64,000 nt of DNA from Bog-756 sp963829235 (GTDB lineage Bacteria; Actinomycetota; Acidimicrobiia; Acidimicrobiales; RAAP-2), in NCBI GenBank assembly GCA_963829235.1, contig CAWHIF010000009.1:186001-250000 (forward strand). Direction: 5' to 3'. Below are positions 25,214 to 34,873 of the stretch, piece after piece. The notes beneath the pieces are model-generated. The model had not been told where the DNA came from. It ran no database searches and saw nothing but the letters and a program-made list of their open reading frames with translations. A program made the position numbers and the translations under genes. Each line of letters opens with the position of its first letter. Position 1 is the first letter of the stretch.

Positions 25214-26641
25214 GTGCCCCCCGACCCACGCGCACCGTGCCTCATCGGCGTGGCCCGCCGGACCTGGCGCCAGGAGCCGGCGCCGGAGCCCCTGGCCATG
25301 TGGGAGACGGTGGCCCGTTCGGCCGCCACAGACGCAGGGTGCCCGGATGTGTTCGCCGGACTCCAGAGCCTCCAGGTCGTCTACTGCCAGTCGTGGGAGT
25401 ACGACGATCCCTGTACCCGGCTGGCCGAACGGCTGGGCGCCGATCCGGCTCTGCGCTCGTACTCGGGGCTCGGGGGCTCGGTACCGGTCCGCCTGGTGTC
25501 CGAGGCGGCTGCGGCCATGGCCCACGGCCAGCTGGACCTGGCCCTCGTCGTCGGGGGCGAAGCCCTGGCCACGCGCCGTCATCTACCCGATCCGTCGTGG
25601 TCGTACCCACCGGCCGAGGCCCGTCCCTTCCCGCTGACCATCGACCGACAGGAGGCGGCCAACGGCATCTACCAGGCCTATCTGACCTTCGCACTCCTGG
25701 ATACGGCCCGCCGCGCCCATCTCCGCCGCTCCCCGTCCGACCATCGCGACCATCTCGGCCGTCTCCTCGCCCCCATGACCGAGGTGGCCGCGTCCCAGCC
25801 CGAGCACGCCTGGTTCCCGACGGTCCGGGGCGCGACGGAGATCACCGATCCCTCACCGTCGAACCGGATGGTGGCCACGCCCTACACCAAGCTCATGACG
25901 GCCATCATGGACGTGGACATGGCGGCCGCGGTGCTGGTGGCCACGTCCGAGCGAGCCGATGCGCTGGGCGTACCCCCCGACAAACGGGTCTACCTGCGGG
26001 GCACCGGCGGTTCCGAGGAGCCCTCCACCATGGCGGCCAGACCTGAGCCGTGGCGGTCGCCGGCCATGGAGGCGGCCATGGCCGCAGCCCTCGGGCCGGC
26101 TTCCATCGACGACGTGGGCCACCTCGACCTCTACTCCTGCTTTGCCAGCTCCCTGTCGTTCGCCCGCGACGCCCTCGGCATCGGGGACGACCGTGGCCTC
26201 ACGGTCACCGGCGGTCTTCCGTACCACGGCGGGCCGGGCAGCAATTACGACACCCACGCGTTGGCGGCCATGGCCGAGACGCTCCGCCGCGACCCGGGTG
26301 CACTGGGCCTGATCAGCGGGATCGGCATGCACATGACCAGCCACAGCGCCGTCGTGCTGTCGACCACGCCCGGGCCCTTCCCGCCCGACGGGCCGGCTCC
26401 CGCCCTGGACCAACCGACGGTCCCGGTGACCACCGACGCGGTCGGGGGGGCACGGGTGGTCACCTACTCCACCGTGTACTCCCGGGAGGGGCCCCAATGG
26501 ACGGCGCTCATCTGCGACCTGCCGGACGGCTCACGGTGCTACGCCCGGCTCGAGGAGGCAGCCGGCGACGAGGTGGACCTGGCCGGCGAACCGGTGACCC
26601 TGGCCCCGGGACCAAGGGGCGCCACCCTGGCCTGCCGCTGA
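25214..26641 (+). CDS. Thiolase-like protein with C-terminal extra domain (TLP1-like), no Cys nucleophile
   Basis: A 475-residue SCP2-thiolase-like protein. The thiolase fold is visible in ALRSYSGLGGSVPVRLVSEA, LDLALVVGGEALATRR, HLDLYSCFASSLSFARDALG and TVTGGLPYHGGPGSNYDTHA. At the usual nucleophile position the loop reads SGLGGSVP with no cysteine. A C-terminal segment of about 75 residues (GARVVTYSTVYSREG to VTLAPGPRGATL) resembles the extra OB-like domain of mycobacterial TLP1. It may bind or transfer acyl-CoA or cleave carbon-carbon bonds by a route other than thiolysis. The GTG start sits 1 base after the stop of the dehydrogenase gene. Confidence 0.8.
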   Translation: MPPDPRAPCLIGVARRTWRQEPAPEPLAMWETVARSAATDAGCPDVFAGLQSLQVVYCQSWEYDDPCTRLAERLGADPALRSYSGLGGSVPVRLVSEAAAAMAHGQLDLALVVGGEALATRRHLPDPSWSYPPAEARPFPLTIDRQEAANGIYQAYLTFALLDTARRAHLRRSPSDHRDHLGRLLAPMTEVAASQPEHAWFPTVRGATEITDPSPSNRMVATPYTKLMTAIMDVDMAAAVLVATSERADALGVPPDKRVYLRGTGGSEEPSTMAARPEPWRSPAMEAAMAAALGPASIDDVGHLDLYSCFASSLSFARDALGIGDDRGLTVTGGLPYHGGPGSNYDTHALAAMAETLRRDPGALGLISGIGMHMTSHSAVVLSTTPGPFPPDGPAPALDQPTVPVTTDAVGGARVVTYSTVYSREGPQWTALICDLPDGSRCYARLEEAAGDEVDLAGEPVTLAPGPRGATLACR

Positions 26642-26809
26642 GCCGGCGGGGACGCTGAACGGTGCCGGCTGTCGCCCGCTGACGGACACCCCGCCTATCA
26701 TCCATCCGGGCCGTGCCGCCGGCCTGGTTGCCACCGTCACCGGTCGGTCATCGGCGGCCGGTCGTGACCAGCCGAGCGGCCACCAGCCCCCGACGAGCAA
26801 GGACCAACC

Positions 26810-27619
26810 GTGCCCATCCACTACCAGACCGGCGACGACCACATCGTCCGGATCACCATCGACCGACCCGAGGCCCGCAACTCGCTGGACATGGAGCACT
26901 TCGCCCAGCTGCGGATGGCGTGGGACCGCTTCGGAGAGGACGACGATGCGTGGGTGGCGGTGATCACCGGAGTAGGTCCCGACTTCTGCGTCGGCGCCGA
27001 CCTCAAGACGTACATCCCTCAGATCACCGCCCTGGCGGCCCAGATGAAGGAGGGGGGCACCGAGGAGGTGGACGGCTACCGGCTGGACGACGGCACCAAG
27101 GCGGTCTTGCGCAACGTCAAGCTGTACAAACCGATCGTCGCCGCGGTCAACGGCACCTGTGTGGCCGGGGGGATGGAGATGCTGGGCGGCTGTGATATCC
27201 GGGTCGCCGCCGACACCGCCACCTTCGGTGTCCTCGAGCCCAAGCGGGGCCTGTTCGCCGGGGGCGGGACCACGGTCCGCCTGCCCCGTCAGATCCCCTT
27301 TCCGGCGGCCATGGAGATGCTCTTGTGTGCCGATCGGCTGTCCGCCCACCGGGTCTACGAAATGGGCCTGGTCAACGAAGTGTGCAGTCCCGGTGCCGTC
27401 GTCGAGCGGGCGTACGACTACGCCAGGAGGATCACCGCCAACGGACCGTTCGCGGTGCGCAAGACGAAGGAGTCGGTGATTCGAGGACTCGCCGTCGATA
27501 TGAAGGAGGCCTACCGCATCGAGTCGGCCATCTCCTCGGAGGTGTTCTCGAGCCAGGATGCGGTGGAAGGCCCCAAGGCGTTCGCGGAGAAGCGCACCCC
27601 GGTGTGGAAGAACCACTAG
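26810..27619 (+). CDS. Enoyl-CoA hydratase/isomerase (crotonase) family protein
   Basis: A 269-residue crotonase: RITIDRPEARNSLDMEHFAQL, the oxyanion-hole segments DFCVGADLKTY and CVAGGMEMLGGCDIRVAAD, and the C-terminal AVRKTKESVIRG. An acidic residue in FGVLEPKRGLFAGGG may act in catalysis. It hydrates or isomerises enoyl-CoA formed by the dehydrogenases upstream. The GTG start at 26810 follows AAGGA with good spacing. A 168-base gap separates it from the thiolase-like gene; nothing else is evident in that gap. Confidence 0.9.
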   Translation: MPIHYQTGDDHIVRITIDRPEARNSLDMEHFAQLRMAWDRFGEDDDAWVAVITGVGPDFCVGADLKTYIPQITALAAQMKEGGTEEVDGYRLDDGTKAVLRNVKLYKPIVAAVNGTCVAGGMEMLGGCDIRVAADTATFGVLEPKRGLFAGGGTTVRLPRQIPFPAAMEMLLCADRLSAHRVYEMGLVNEVCSPGAVVERAYDYARRITANGPFAVRKTKESVIRGLAVDMKEAYRIESAISSEVFSSQDAVEGPKAFAEKRTPVWKNH

Positions 27620-27686
27620 CGACACGAGGAGGCTGGACCGGTCCGTCGATACGCTGACGCGACCGCCGGCCACGACAGGAGGCAAG

Positions 27687-28643
27687 ATGCGCCAGATCCA
27701 TCGGAAGTCCCTGCTCTCCGCGACAATCGCTCTGTCCGCGATCTGCGTGTCGGCGTGCAACTCGGCCGGCGCCGCGGGTCCGCCGTCCACGTCCACCCGA
27801 GCAGCAGGTCCTGCCTACGCCACAACCGTGACGTCGCCCGGACCGGTCAACCCCGCCGCCATCCCGCTCGGAGACGGGTACCGCTCGACCGCGCCGAAGA
27901 TCGGATATGTCGACTCCTGCATCACCACCTTCCCCTCCAGGGGAGGCGCCACGGTCATCGGCCCGTGGATCAACGAAACCGACAAGACCTGGGACTCCCT
28001 GGCGAAGGTCGCGGTGCACGGATCGGTCTCGTGGCCCGAGGCCAGGTTTTCGGTGACCGTGGCCGGCAGCCGCCGGATCGTCACCGGCGACGACCTGCCG
28101 ATCGACCACACCACCGGCACCTTCCCCATCAGCAGGTCTGATCCCGCGTACACCTACGACCAGAACCCGAACACCATCGTCCCCCAATCGATCTCGTGGT
28201 CGCTTCCGCTCAATCCCGTGGCGGCCAAGAAGCCGAAGTGCACGGGCGGTGGTCCCATCGGCATTCTCGACGACGGGGTCTACCTGTTCAACGCCCTCGA
28301 TGGCGAGGGGCGCGACGCCGGCGCCCATGAAGTGCTCGACAACTGCCAGGAGCACCCCCAGATGGCCGGTATCCTCCATCACCACGCCGTCCCATCATGC
28401 ATCCTCTCGAAAGCGACGGGCCGGTCCACACTGGTCGGCTACGCGGCCGATGGCTACGGGATCTACGTCGAGCGAACGGCGAGCGGCGCACTCCTCACGA
28501 ACACCGATCTCGACGCGTGTCACGGCCGTACGTCGCGGGTGCTCTGGAACGGCAAGGAGCAGTCGGTATACCACTATGACGCCACCCTGGAGTACCCCTA
28601 CACGGTGGGCTGCTACCACGGCACGCCGATCTCGGGCGGCTGA
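27687..28643 (+). CDS. YHYH-domain lipoprotein
   Basis: A 318-residue exported protein. A basic N terminus, hydrophobic core and lipobox VSAC (Cys24) indicate a lipoprotein. The body has the YHYH-domain marks: PIGILDDGVYLFNALDGEGRD, the histidine run MAGILHHHAVPSC, GYAADGYGIYVER and the name-giving SVYHYDATLEYPYTVGCYHG. Two or more conserved Cys and His could bind metal or form disulfides. The domain's function is not established. AGGAGG ends 4 bases before the ATG. It precedes the thioredoxin gene, which has its own regulated promoter. Confidence 0.82.
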   Translation: MRQIHRKSLLSATIALSAICVSACNSAGAAGPPSTSTRAAGPAYATTVTSPGPVNPAAIPLGDGYRSTAPKIGYVDSCITTFPSRGGATVIGPWINETDKTWDSLAKVAVHGSVSWPEARFSVTVAGSRRIVTGDDLPIDHTTGTFPISRSDPAYTYDQNPNTIVPQSISWSLPLNPVAAKKPKCTGGGPIGILDDGVYLFNALDGEGRDAGAHEVLDNCQEHPQMAGILHHHAVPSCILSKATGRSTLVGYAADGYGIYVERTASGALLTNTDLDACHGRTSRVLWNGKEQSVYHYDATLEYPYTVGCYHGTPISGG

Positions 28644-28651
28644 CCTCGCAC

Positions 28652-28683
28652 TTGACTCCGGACCACGGTACGGGCCTTACGCT
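28652..28683 (+). promoter_or_regulatory. MerR-type long-spacer promoter of the thioredoxin gene
   Basis: TTGACT (28652-28657), a 19-base spacer, and TTACGC (28677-28682). The spacer holds a dyad, CCGGACC-AC-GGTACGG. Spacers of 19-20 bases, too long for normal polymerase, are the hallmark of promoters activated by MerR regulators that untwist DNA. The element matches the merR promoter at 29432-29462 at TTGAC, CCG, ACC, GGTAC and CCTTA in the same register. Confidence 0.7.
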
Positions 28684-28711
28684 GCTTCCCTGAGTCCCAA
28701 AGGAGGCCGAT

Positions 28712-29044
28712 GTGTCCACTGCAGTTCTCGCCTTGACCGAATCGACATTCGACGAGGCGATCATGGCATCACCTGTGCCGGTGGTCGTCGAGTTCTGGGC
28801 CGAGTGGTGCCCACCCTGCAAGCTGATCGCTCCGATCCTCGATTCGATTGCCGCTGACTACTCGGATCGCCTGCGCGTGTTCAAGATCAACTCCGACGAG
28901 CACCCGGGGTTGGCTCGCCGGTATGAGGTCATGAGCGTCCCCACCATCCTCTCGTTCAGTGAGGGCCAGCTCCGCCAACGGATCGTGGGGGCCAGAAGCC
29001 GGGCCCGCCTGCTCCAGGATCTCTCGGAGTTGCTCAACGGCTGA
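28712..29044 (+). CDS. Thioredoxin with CPPC active site
   Basis: A 110-residue single-domain thioredoxin: VVVEFWAEWCPPCKLIAPIL with active-site Cys33 and Cys36, and cis-proline in MSVPTILSF. Classical thioredoxins have CGPC; CPPC changes the redox potential and is seen in some specialised members. GTG start with AGGAGG 5 bases upstream. No signal peptide, so it acts in the cytoplasm. The promoter carries a MerR-type operator and the MerR gene lies tail to tail with it (11-base overlap of the 3' ends), so it is likely induced by that regulator's signal, a thiol-reactive metal or electrophile. Confidence 0.92.
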   Translation: MSTAVLALTESTFDEAIMASPVPVVVEFWAEWCPPCKLIAPILDSIAADYSDRLRVFKINSDEHPGLARRYEVMSVPTILSFSEGQLRQRIVGARSRARLLQDLSELLNG

Positions 29045-29423
29045 CCCGGAGGGCCATGCAGTCCTCGTTCGTCGAGTCCTCACAGATGTCGATGAGTCGC
29101 AGGAGCCGTGACCGGGTCTCATCCAATGCTTGTCGCCGTTCATCCAGGGCATCGATTTTGGACCGCGCCATGGACAGGACGGAATCCGCCGACCCGCAAC
29201 TGCCCTGCCCACCGACGAGGCCGGCAATCTCTGCGAGCGTGAACCCCAGCTGTTTGGCCCGGGCGATGAACTCCAGCCGCCACAGGTCGGCAGCTGAATA
29301 CTGCCGGTAGCCAGCGGCCGACCGGGGAGGCTCCCGTAGGAGTCCCCGGCGCTCGTAGTAGCGGACCGTCTCGACGTTCACACCCGCCTCGTGGGCCAGC
29401 TGGCCGATCGAAAATGACTCCAC
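29034..29423 (-). CDS. MerR-family regulator with three cysteines
   Basis: A 129-residue MerR protein: SIGQLAHEAGVNVETVRYYE HTH, the GYRQYSAADLWRLEFI wing, then a dimerisation helix. Cysteines at 76 (GSCGSAD), 114 and 122 (ICEDSTNEDCM) match in order the three mercury ligands of MerR, so a soft metal or thiol-reactive signal is likely. The GTG at 29421-29423 is chosen: an upstream ATG at 29459 would lie inside the promoter found at 29432-29462, and the GTG falls about where transcription should begin, giving a leaderless mRNA. It should activate itself and the thioredoxin gene. Confidence 0.87.
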   Translation of the reverse strand: MESFSIGQLAHEAGVNVETVRYYERRGLLREPPRSAAGYRQYSAADLWRLEFIARAKQLGFTLAEIAGLVGGQGSCGSADSVLSMARSKIDALDERRQALDETRSRLLRLIDICEDSTNEDCMALRVSR

Positions 29424-29431
29424 GGCAGAGA

Positions 29432-29462
29432 GGATAAGGGTTGTACCCCGGTACGGGGTCAA
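29432..29462 (-). promoter_or_regulatory. MerR-type long-spacer promoter of merR (autoregulation)
   Basis: On the minus strand: TTGACC (29457-29462), 19 bases, TTATCC (29432-29437). The spacer contains the perfect dyad GTACC-GG-GGTAC. The arrangement and sequence agree with the thioredoxin promoter. The expected start of transcription, about 7 bases after the -10, falls at or next to the GTG start codon. Confidence 0.7.
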
Positions 29463-29496
29463 TCGGGCACCTCGATCCGCTGGTTAGTCTGGTGGC

Positions 29497-29760
29497 ATGG
29501 TCCCGAGGAAGCCTCCGAGAGGGGCGGGTTCTCATCCGCAATCACCCGCCGCCAGCGCCTGGGACATCCTCGAGTCGACGCGCGGCGGTTATGCCGATCG
29601 GATACTCAGCCTCTCCGATCTGGCCGAAGCGGTGAAGGCGGCCAAGCGGCGCCGGCGAGCGCGAAGAAGCCCCGGCAGGTTCCCGTCCACCAGAAGTGAG
29701 CCGAATGCCTCGATGCTCCTCGGTGACACTGCTCGTCACCCACGGGAGGGGCACCGGTGA
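29497..29760 (+). CDS. Small basic hypothetical protein
   Basis: An 87-residue frame with a short amphipathic part (SAWDILESTRGGYADRILSLSDLAEAVKAAK) followed by a strongly basic stretch (KRRRRARR). TAGTCT at 29485-29490 ends 6 bases before the ATG, the same spacing as in other apparent leaderless genes of this window, which is the main reason to call it. I recognise no family. The basic run would suit nucleic-acid binding, but that is a guess. It diverges from merR. Confidence 0.4.
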   Translation: MVPRKPPRGAGSHPQSPAASAWDILESTRGGYADRILSLSDLAEAVKAAKRRRRARRSPGRFPSTRSEPNASMLLGDTARHPREGHR

Positions 29761-29878
29761 CGAGGTGGGATCGGAGCGTTCGACGAGGATGCGGCCTCTT
29801 CTCTTCTGGGTGAGCCCGCGTCATCCTGTGAGCCCGCGTCGTAGGCTCAGGTCGGCCACAGTAATCCGGCCGCCGGCT
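29761..29878. other. Short non-coding stretch with a 13-bp direct repeat
   Basis: No convincing gene. GTGAGCCCGCGTC occurs twice (29810-29822 and 29828-29840). It lies downstream of the thiolase stop on the minus strand, and of the small frame on the plus strand. No clear hairpin with a T run was seen. Confidence 0.4.
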
Positions 29879-31072
29879 CTACCCCAGCCGCTCGATCACC
29901 GTGGCGTTGGCCTGGCCACCGCCCTCGCACATGGTCTGGAACCCGTACCGGCCGCCGATGGACTCGAGCCGATTGAGGAGCGTGGCCGCCAGCCGGACCC
30001 CGCTGGCACCCAGCGGGTGGCCCATGGCGATGGCCCCCCCGTTGGGATTGAGCCGTTCGGGGTCCGCGCTGAAGGCCCGGTTCCACATCAGTGGGATGGC
30101 GGCGAAGGCCTCGTTGCACTCGATGGCGTCGAACTGCTCGATCTTCATCCCCGACCGCTCGAGGAGCCGCTGGGTGGCCGGCACCGGTGCGGACAGCACG
30201 ATGGCGGCGTCGTCAGCGGCCACGGTGGCGTGTGCGATCCGGCCGCGGATCGGAAGTCCCAACCTCTCGGCGAGCGAACGATCGGCCAGCAACATGGCCG
30301 CGGCACCGTCGGTCATCTGGGAGGAATTCCCCGCGGTGATGTCCGGGGCCGTGTCCGGCTCCCAGTTCTGGGCCGGAGGCAGGCCGGCCAACGATTCCAT
30401 CGAGCCCGTCCGGCGTATCCCTTCGTCTGCCTCGAGACGACCGCCGGAGAACGACCCGTCCTCCGCCTTGAGCGGCACGGGGACGGCTTCGGCGGCGAAC
30501 CGGCCCGAATCCCATGCCTCAGCCGCCCGGCGGTGGCTCTCGAGGGAGTACTCGTCCATCTCCTGGCGGCTGATCTCCCAGCGATCGGCCAGCACCTGGG
30601 CCACCCGGAACTGCGCCCACAACCGTCCGTCGATCCGTTCGAGGAACGACGGCGGGAACGGTCCGGTGCCACCGCGGGCGTTGGAGGCGAGCGGCACCCG
30701 GCTCATCACCTCGACGCCGCAGGCCACGACCAGGTCGTAGTGGCCGGCCTTGACGCCGGCGGCGGCAAAGTGCATGGCCTGCTGCGACGAGCCGCACTGC
30801 CGGTCGACGGTGGTGGCGGGCACGCTCTGCGGCAGACCAGCGGACACCCAGGCATTGCGGGTCACGTTGGTGCTCTGCTCCCCTACCTGGGTGACGCATC
30901 CCCCGATGACGTCGTCGATGGTCGCCGGGTCGACCCCCGTGCGCTCCACCAGTGAGCTGAGAGCGAATCCGAGCAGGTCCGCCGGGTGCCAGTGGGAAAG
31001 CGCCCCACCGCGCTTCCCCATCGTCGTACGGACCACGTCGACGATGACGGCGTCCCGTTCACTGTTGCTCAT
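29879..31072 (-). CDS. Thiolase (acetyl-CoA acyltransferase)
   Basis: A 397-residue true thiolase with nucleophile Cys93 (VDRQCGSSQQAM), the His of GGAIAMGHPLGASG near residue 350 and the second Cys in QTMCEGGGQANATV near the C terminus. The triad is complete, so it should cleave 3-ketoacyl-CoA with CoA. Its ATG overlaps the stop of the LivF-like gene (ATGA), and AGGAGG precedes it, so it is the last gene of the ABC importer operon. This ties import of the transported compound to beta-oxidation. Confidence 0.92.
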   Translation of the reverse strand: MSNSERDAVIVDVVRTTMGKRGGALSHWHPADLLGFALSSLVERTGVDPATIDDVIGGCVTQVGEQSTNVTRNAWVSAGLPQSVPATTVDRQCGSSQQAMHFAAAGVKAGHYDLVVACGVEVMSRVPLASNARGGTGPFPPSFLERIDGRLWAQFRVAQVLADRWEISRQEMDEYSLESHRRAAEAWDSGRFAAEAVPVPLKAEDGSFSGGRLEADEGIRRTGSMESLAGLPPAQNWEPDTAPDITAGNSSQMTDGAAAMLLADRSLAERLGLPIRGRIAHATVAADDAAIVLSAPVPATQRLLERSGMKIEQFDAIECNEAFAAIPLMWNRAFSADPERLNPNGGAIAMGHPLGASGVRLAATLLNRLESIGGRYGFQTMCEGGGQANATVIERLG

Positions 31073-31994
31073 GTGGGTTCCTCCTGCTCCGGTGCTGCAC
31101 TCGATCCTCCGCCGTCGCCGTCCGCACCGCGGCCGTGGGACCCGAGTAGCCGACGTCGGCCGTCTTGCGACGCACCCGGTACGGGCGGGACCGGCGCCCG
31201 TTCCTCGTCGCTTGCCACCATGGCCCGGTCGCCTCGGGCCGCCATCACCTGCTCGACCGCGCGGAGCGCACCGTCGGCCGGCCCGGAGTAAGCCACCGAC
31301 CCGTGTTCGAGGACCACGGCCGTCCCGGCCAGATCGAGCACACGATCCACCTGTTGCTCCACGACGAGCAGTGCCGTCCCGGCCCGGTTGATCTGGCGCA
31401 ACCCCTCGTAGACGACGTCGATGACCACGGGCGCGAGGCCGAGCGAGATCTCGTCCGCCACCAGCAGACTGGGCGGGAGCACGAGGACCTTGGCCAATGA
31501 GAGCATGCGCTGCTCGCCGCCGGACAGGGTCCCCCCGTGCTGACGGCGGCGCTCCCCGAGCACGGGAAAGGCCTCGTAGGCCCGCGCCAATGCGTCGGGG
31601 ACGCACTGGCGCCCCCCTCGCTGGCGGAAGACCAGCTTGAGGTTCTCCTCGACGGTGAGACTGGCGAACACCCCCCTGCCCTCGGGTACGTGGGCCGTTC
31701 CGGCCCGGGCGATCTTGTATGCGGCCAGCCCGGTGATCTCCCTGCCCTTGAGGCGGATGGCACCACTCGTGCTGGCCAGGAGACCGGTCACCACCCGGGC
31801 AACCGTCGACTTGCCGGCGCCGTTGGAGCCGATCAGCGCGGTGACACCCCCACCGGGCACCGTGAAGGTGACGTCGAACAACGCCCGGTACGGGCCGTAA
31901 CTGGCGCTGACGTGCTCGACCTCCAGCGCTGCCACCTCCGTGGACGAGGGCTGGGCGACGGTGTCCCCGGATGCGGACCGCCCCACCGCCGCGC

Positions 31995-31998
<4 letters not shown>
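31069..31998 (-). CDS. Branched-chain-type ABC importer ATPase (LivF-like)
   Basis: A 309-residue ATPase: Walker A GSNGAGKST, the LivF mark HVPEGRGVFASLTVEENL, signature LSGGEQRML and Walker B LLVADEISLGLAP. A C-terminal tail of about 50 residues (RAMVASDEERAPVPPVPGA onward) is beyond the usual length of about 240. The gene overlaps both neighbours by 4 bases. It works with the LivG-like ATPase and the fused permease. Confidence 0.92.
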
Positions 31999-32757
<759 letters not shown>

Positions 32758-32765
<8 letters not shown>

Positions 32766-34833
32766 GTTTGTTCACCACCGGACCGGGGTCGACCACGGAC
32801 CCCGCACTGGCGGTTCCGGCCGCGGCTCCGCCCCCGGCGCCATTGCCGCCACCGAACGCTCCGAGCAGCGGCGGGCCACCACCGCGGGTCGGGGGTGGCT
32901 CACCGGTGTGGAAGACCAGCCGCTCCATGCGCATGGTCCACCGCCGCTTCTGGAACTCGAGGATCCCCTCGGGATGGGACGCATAGGTGAATGCCCCGAA
33001 GGCGAAGAGCACGAAGACGAGGCTGTTCCCGCCGAACCGGGCCGGGAGGTAGGTGAGCAATTGCTGGATGACCACGAATCCGAACCCGGCGTTGATGGCC
33101 CCTTCCACTGTGCTCACCCCGGTGGTCACCACGATGACCACGAAGGCCAGGGAGAGCTGGTAGTTGAACTCGTCCGCGCTGACCGACTGCTGCTGGATGG
33201 TCAGGAGCGTGCCGCCGATGCCGGCCACCACCCCGGAGAGGGCGAAGATCAGCACACGCTGCCAGGTCAGGTTGATGCCCAGGCCGGCCGCCGCCGTCTC
33301 GCTGCCGCGCATGGCCGACAGGTACCGGCCCGTCGTCCCCTTGCGCACCAGGAGGACGCCCATGATGCAGACGACCAGCACGGCCATGGCCATGACGAAG
33401 AAGGCGTGGCCGTTCGGGTTCAAGATCCCGAGGCCCACCCACTTCGGCTGCACGCTCAACGGTGCACCATTGCTGGTCGAGAGCTGGGGAAAGACGGCAC
33501 TGTCGAAGAAGAGGGCGGCCGCGATCGTCATGAGGGCCAGGCCCAGGCCACGCAGACGGAGCGAGGCCACGGCCAGTACCACTGCCACCGCACCGGCTGC
33601 CACCGCGCCCACCACCCCACCGACGAGCAGGCTGAGGCCCAGGTGGTTGGCCAACTGGGCCGCGGTGAAGGCTCCGACCCCGGCCAGCATGGCCTGGCAC
33701 AGGGAGAGCTGCCCACCCATGCCGGTGATCAAGGTGATGGAGAGGAAGATCACCGAGAAGGCCAGGCCGGCGTTGAACACGTTCTCCCATGTCTTCGGCA
33801 TCCAGGTGAGCATGGAGACGATGAACGCGGCCAGGAGGACGTACCAGGCGACCCTGATGATCCGGTCGATTTGAGGGGCACGCAGGGCGGCCGTGGTCGG
33901 AGGGGTGGGTGGGTCGATGGAGGCCAGGGGGTCGGTGGCCTCGCCGAGCTTGCGGAGCCCGGGCACGATGAGCAGCGCGGCCACCAGCACGATGAAGGGG
34001 AGGGACGAGAGCGTGGCCGATGACCACACGCTGCTCGGGGGCAGGTAGCCCTGCAGGACGGTGTCGGCCACCCCCATCAGGATGCCGACCACCGCGGCGA
34101 TGGGCATGGAGCGCAGGACAGCCCAGGCGGCGGCGGCGAAGGCCGCCACCACCAGCGTGGCGTAGTCCTGGGACTGGAGCTGGGCGTAGAGCGGGGCGAG
34201 CATGACCCCGGCCAGTCCGGCCATGAGGCTGGACACGGCCCAGGCCACGGCTACCACCCGACCGGAGTTGACGCCGTCGAGCTGGACCAGTCGCCGGCTC
34301 TCCACCGCACCGCGCATCTGCAGCCCGAGCGGGGTCAGCCGCATGAGGAGGACCAGGGCCAGAAGGACCACCGCGGTGACCACCACCGAGCTCAGGGAGG
34401 CGCCGTTGATGGGCGTGCCGGCCACCCGGAAGTACACGATGTCCGGGTTGAACAGGATGCTGGGCGGGTTGTACTGGTTGTTGCTGCCGAAGATCACCGG
34501 AAGCAGGGCCGGGATCCCCACGAACAGGGTGATCCCGGTGACCAGCTTGGCGGTGGTGTTGGAGTTGGGGATCTTGCGGAACAGGTAGCGGTCGAACACC
34601 AGCCCGAGCGCGGGGGCGAGGAGGAGCACCGACAGCACGAAGGCCAACAGCACCGACATGTGCTCGTTCTGCACCAGCAGGGTGAAGATGAACGCCGACG
34701 CGTACGCCTGGGCCCCGAAGGCGAAGTTGAACACCCCGGTGGCCTGATAGGTGAGGACCAGCCCCACCGCCACCAGCGCATAGGTGCACCCGAAGGGAAT
34801 GCCGGGGATGGCGAAGCCCAGAAAGTTCTCCAC
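32758..34833 (-). CDS. Fused LivH-LivM ABC permease
   Basis: A 691-residue membrane protein combining both permeases of a Liv-type importer. Residues 1-300 are LivH-like (GCTYALVAVGLVLTYQATGV; SLMAGLAGVMLAPLYA). Residues 320-640 are LivM-like (GMGGQLSLCQAMLAGVGAFT; ALSGVVAGIGGTLLTIQQQ). In most species these are two genes. A Gly/Ala-rich tail of about 45 residues (GAFGGGNGAGGGAAAG) extends the C terminus into the cytoplasm. The fusion fixes the 1:1 ratio of the two halves. TTG or ATG start at 34833 with the gene immediately after the binding-protein gene. Confidence 0.9.
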
Positions 34834-34873
34834 TCCGGTGCCGGTCCCTACCCGAGACCGGCCGACGCCCGGG

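Noticed and set aside
29810..29840. 13-bp direct repeat as attachment site
   Set aside because: Copies are only 18 bp apart with no integrase or tRNA gene in the window.
29696..30955. 419-codon open frame on the plus strand
   Set aside because: Antisense to the thiolase with a complete catalytic triad; the product is rich in Gly, His and Arg as expected of a shadow.
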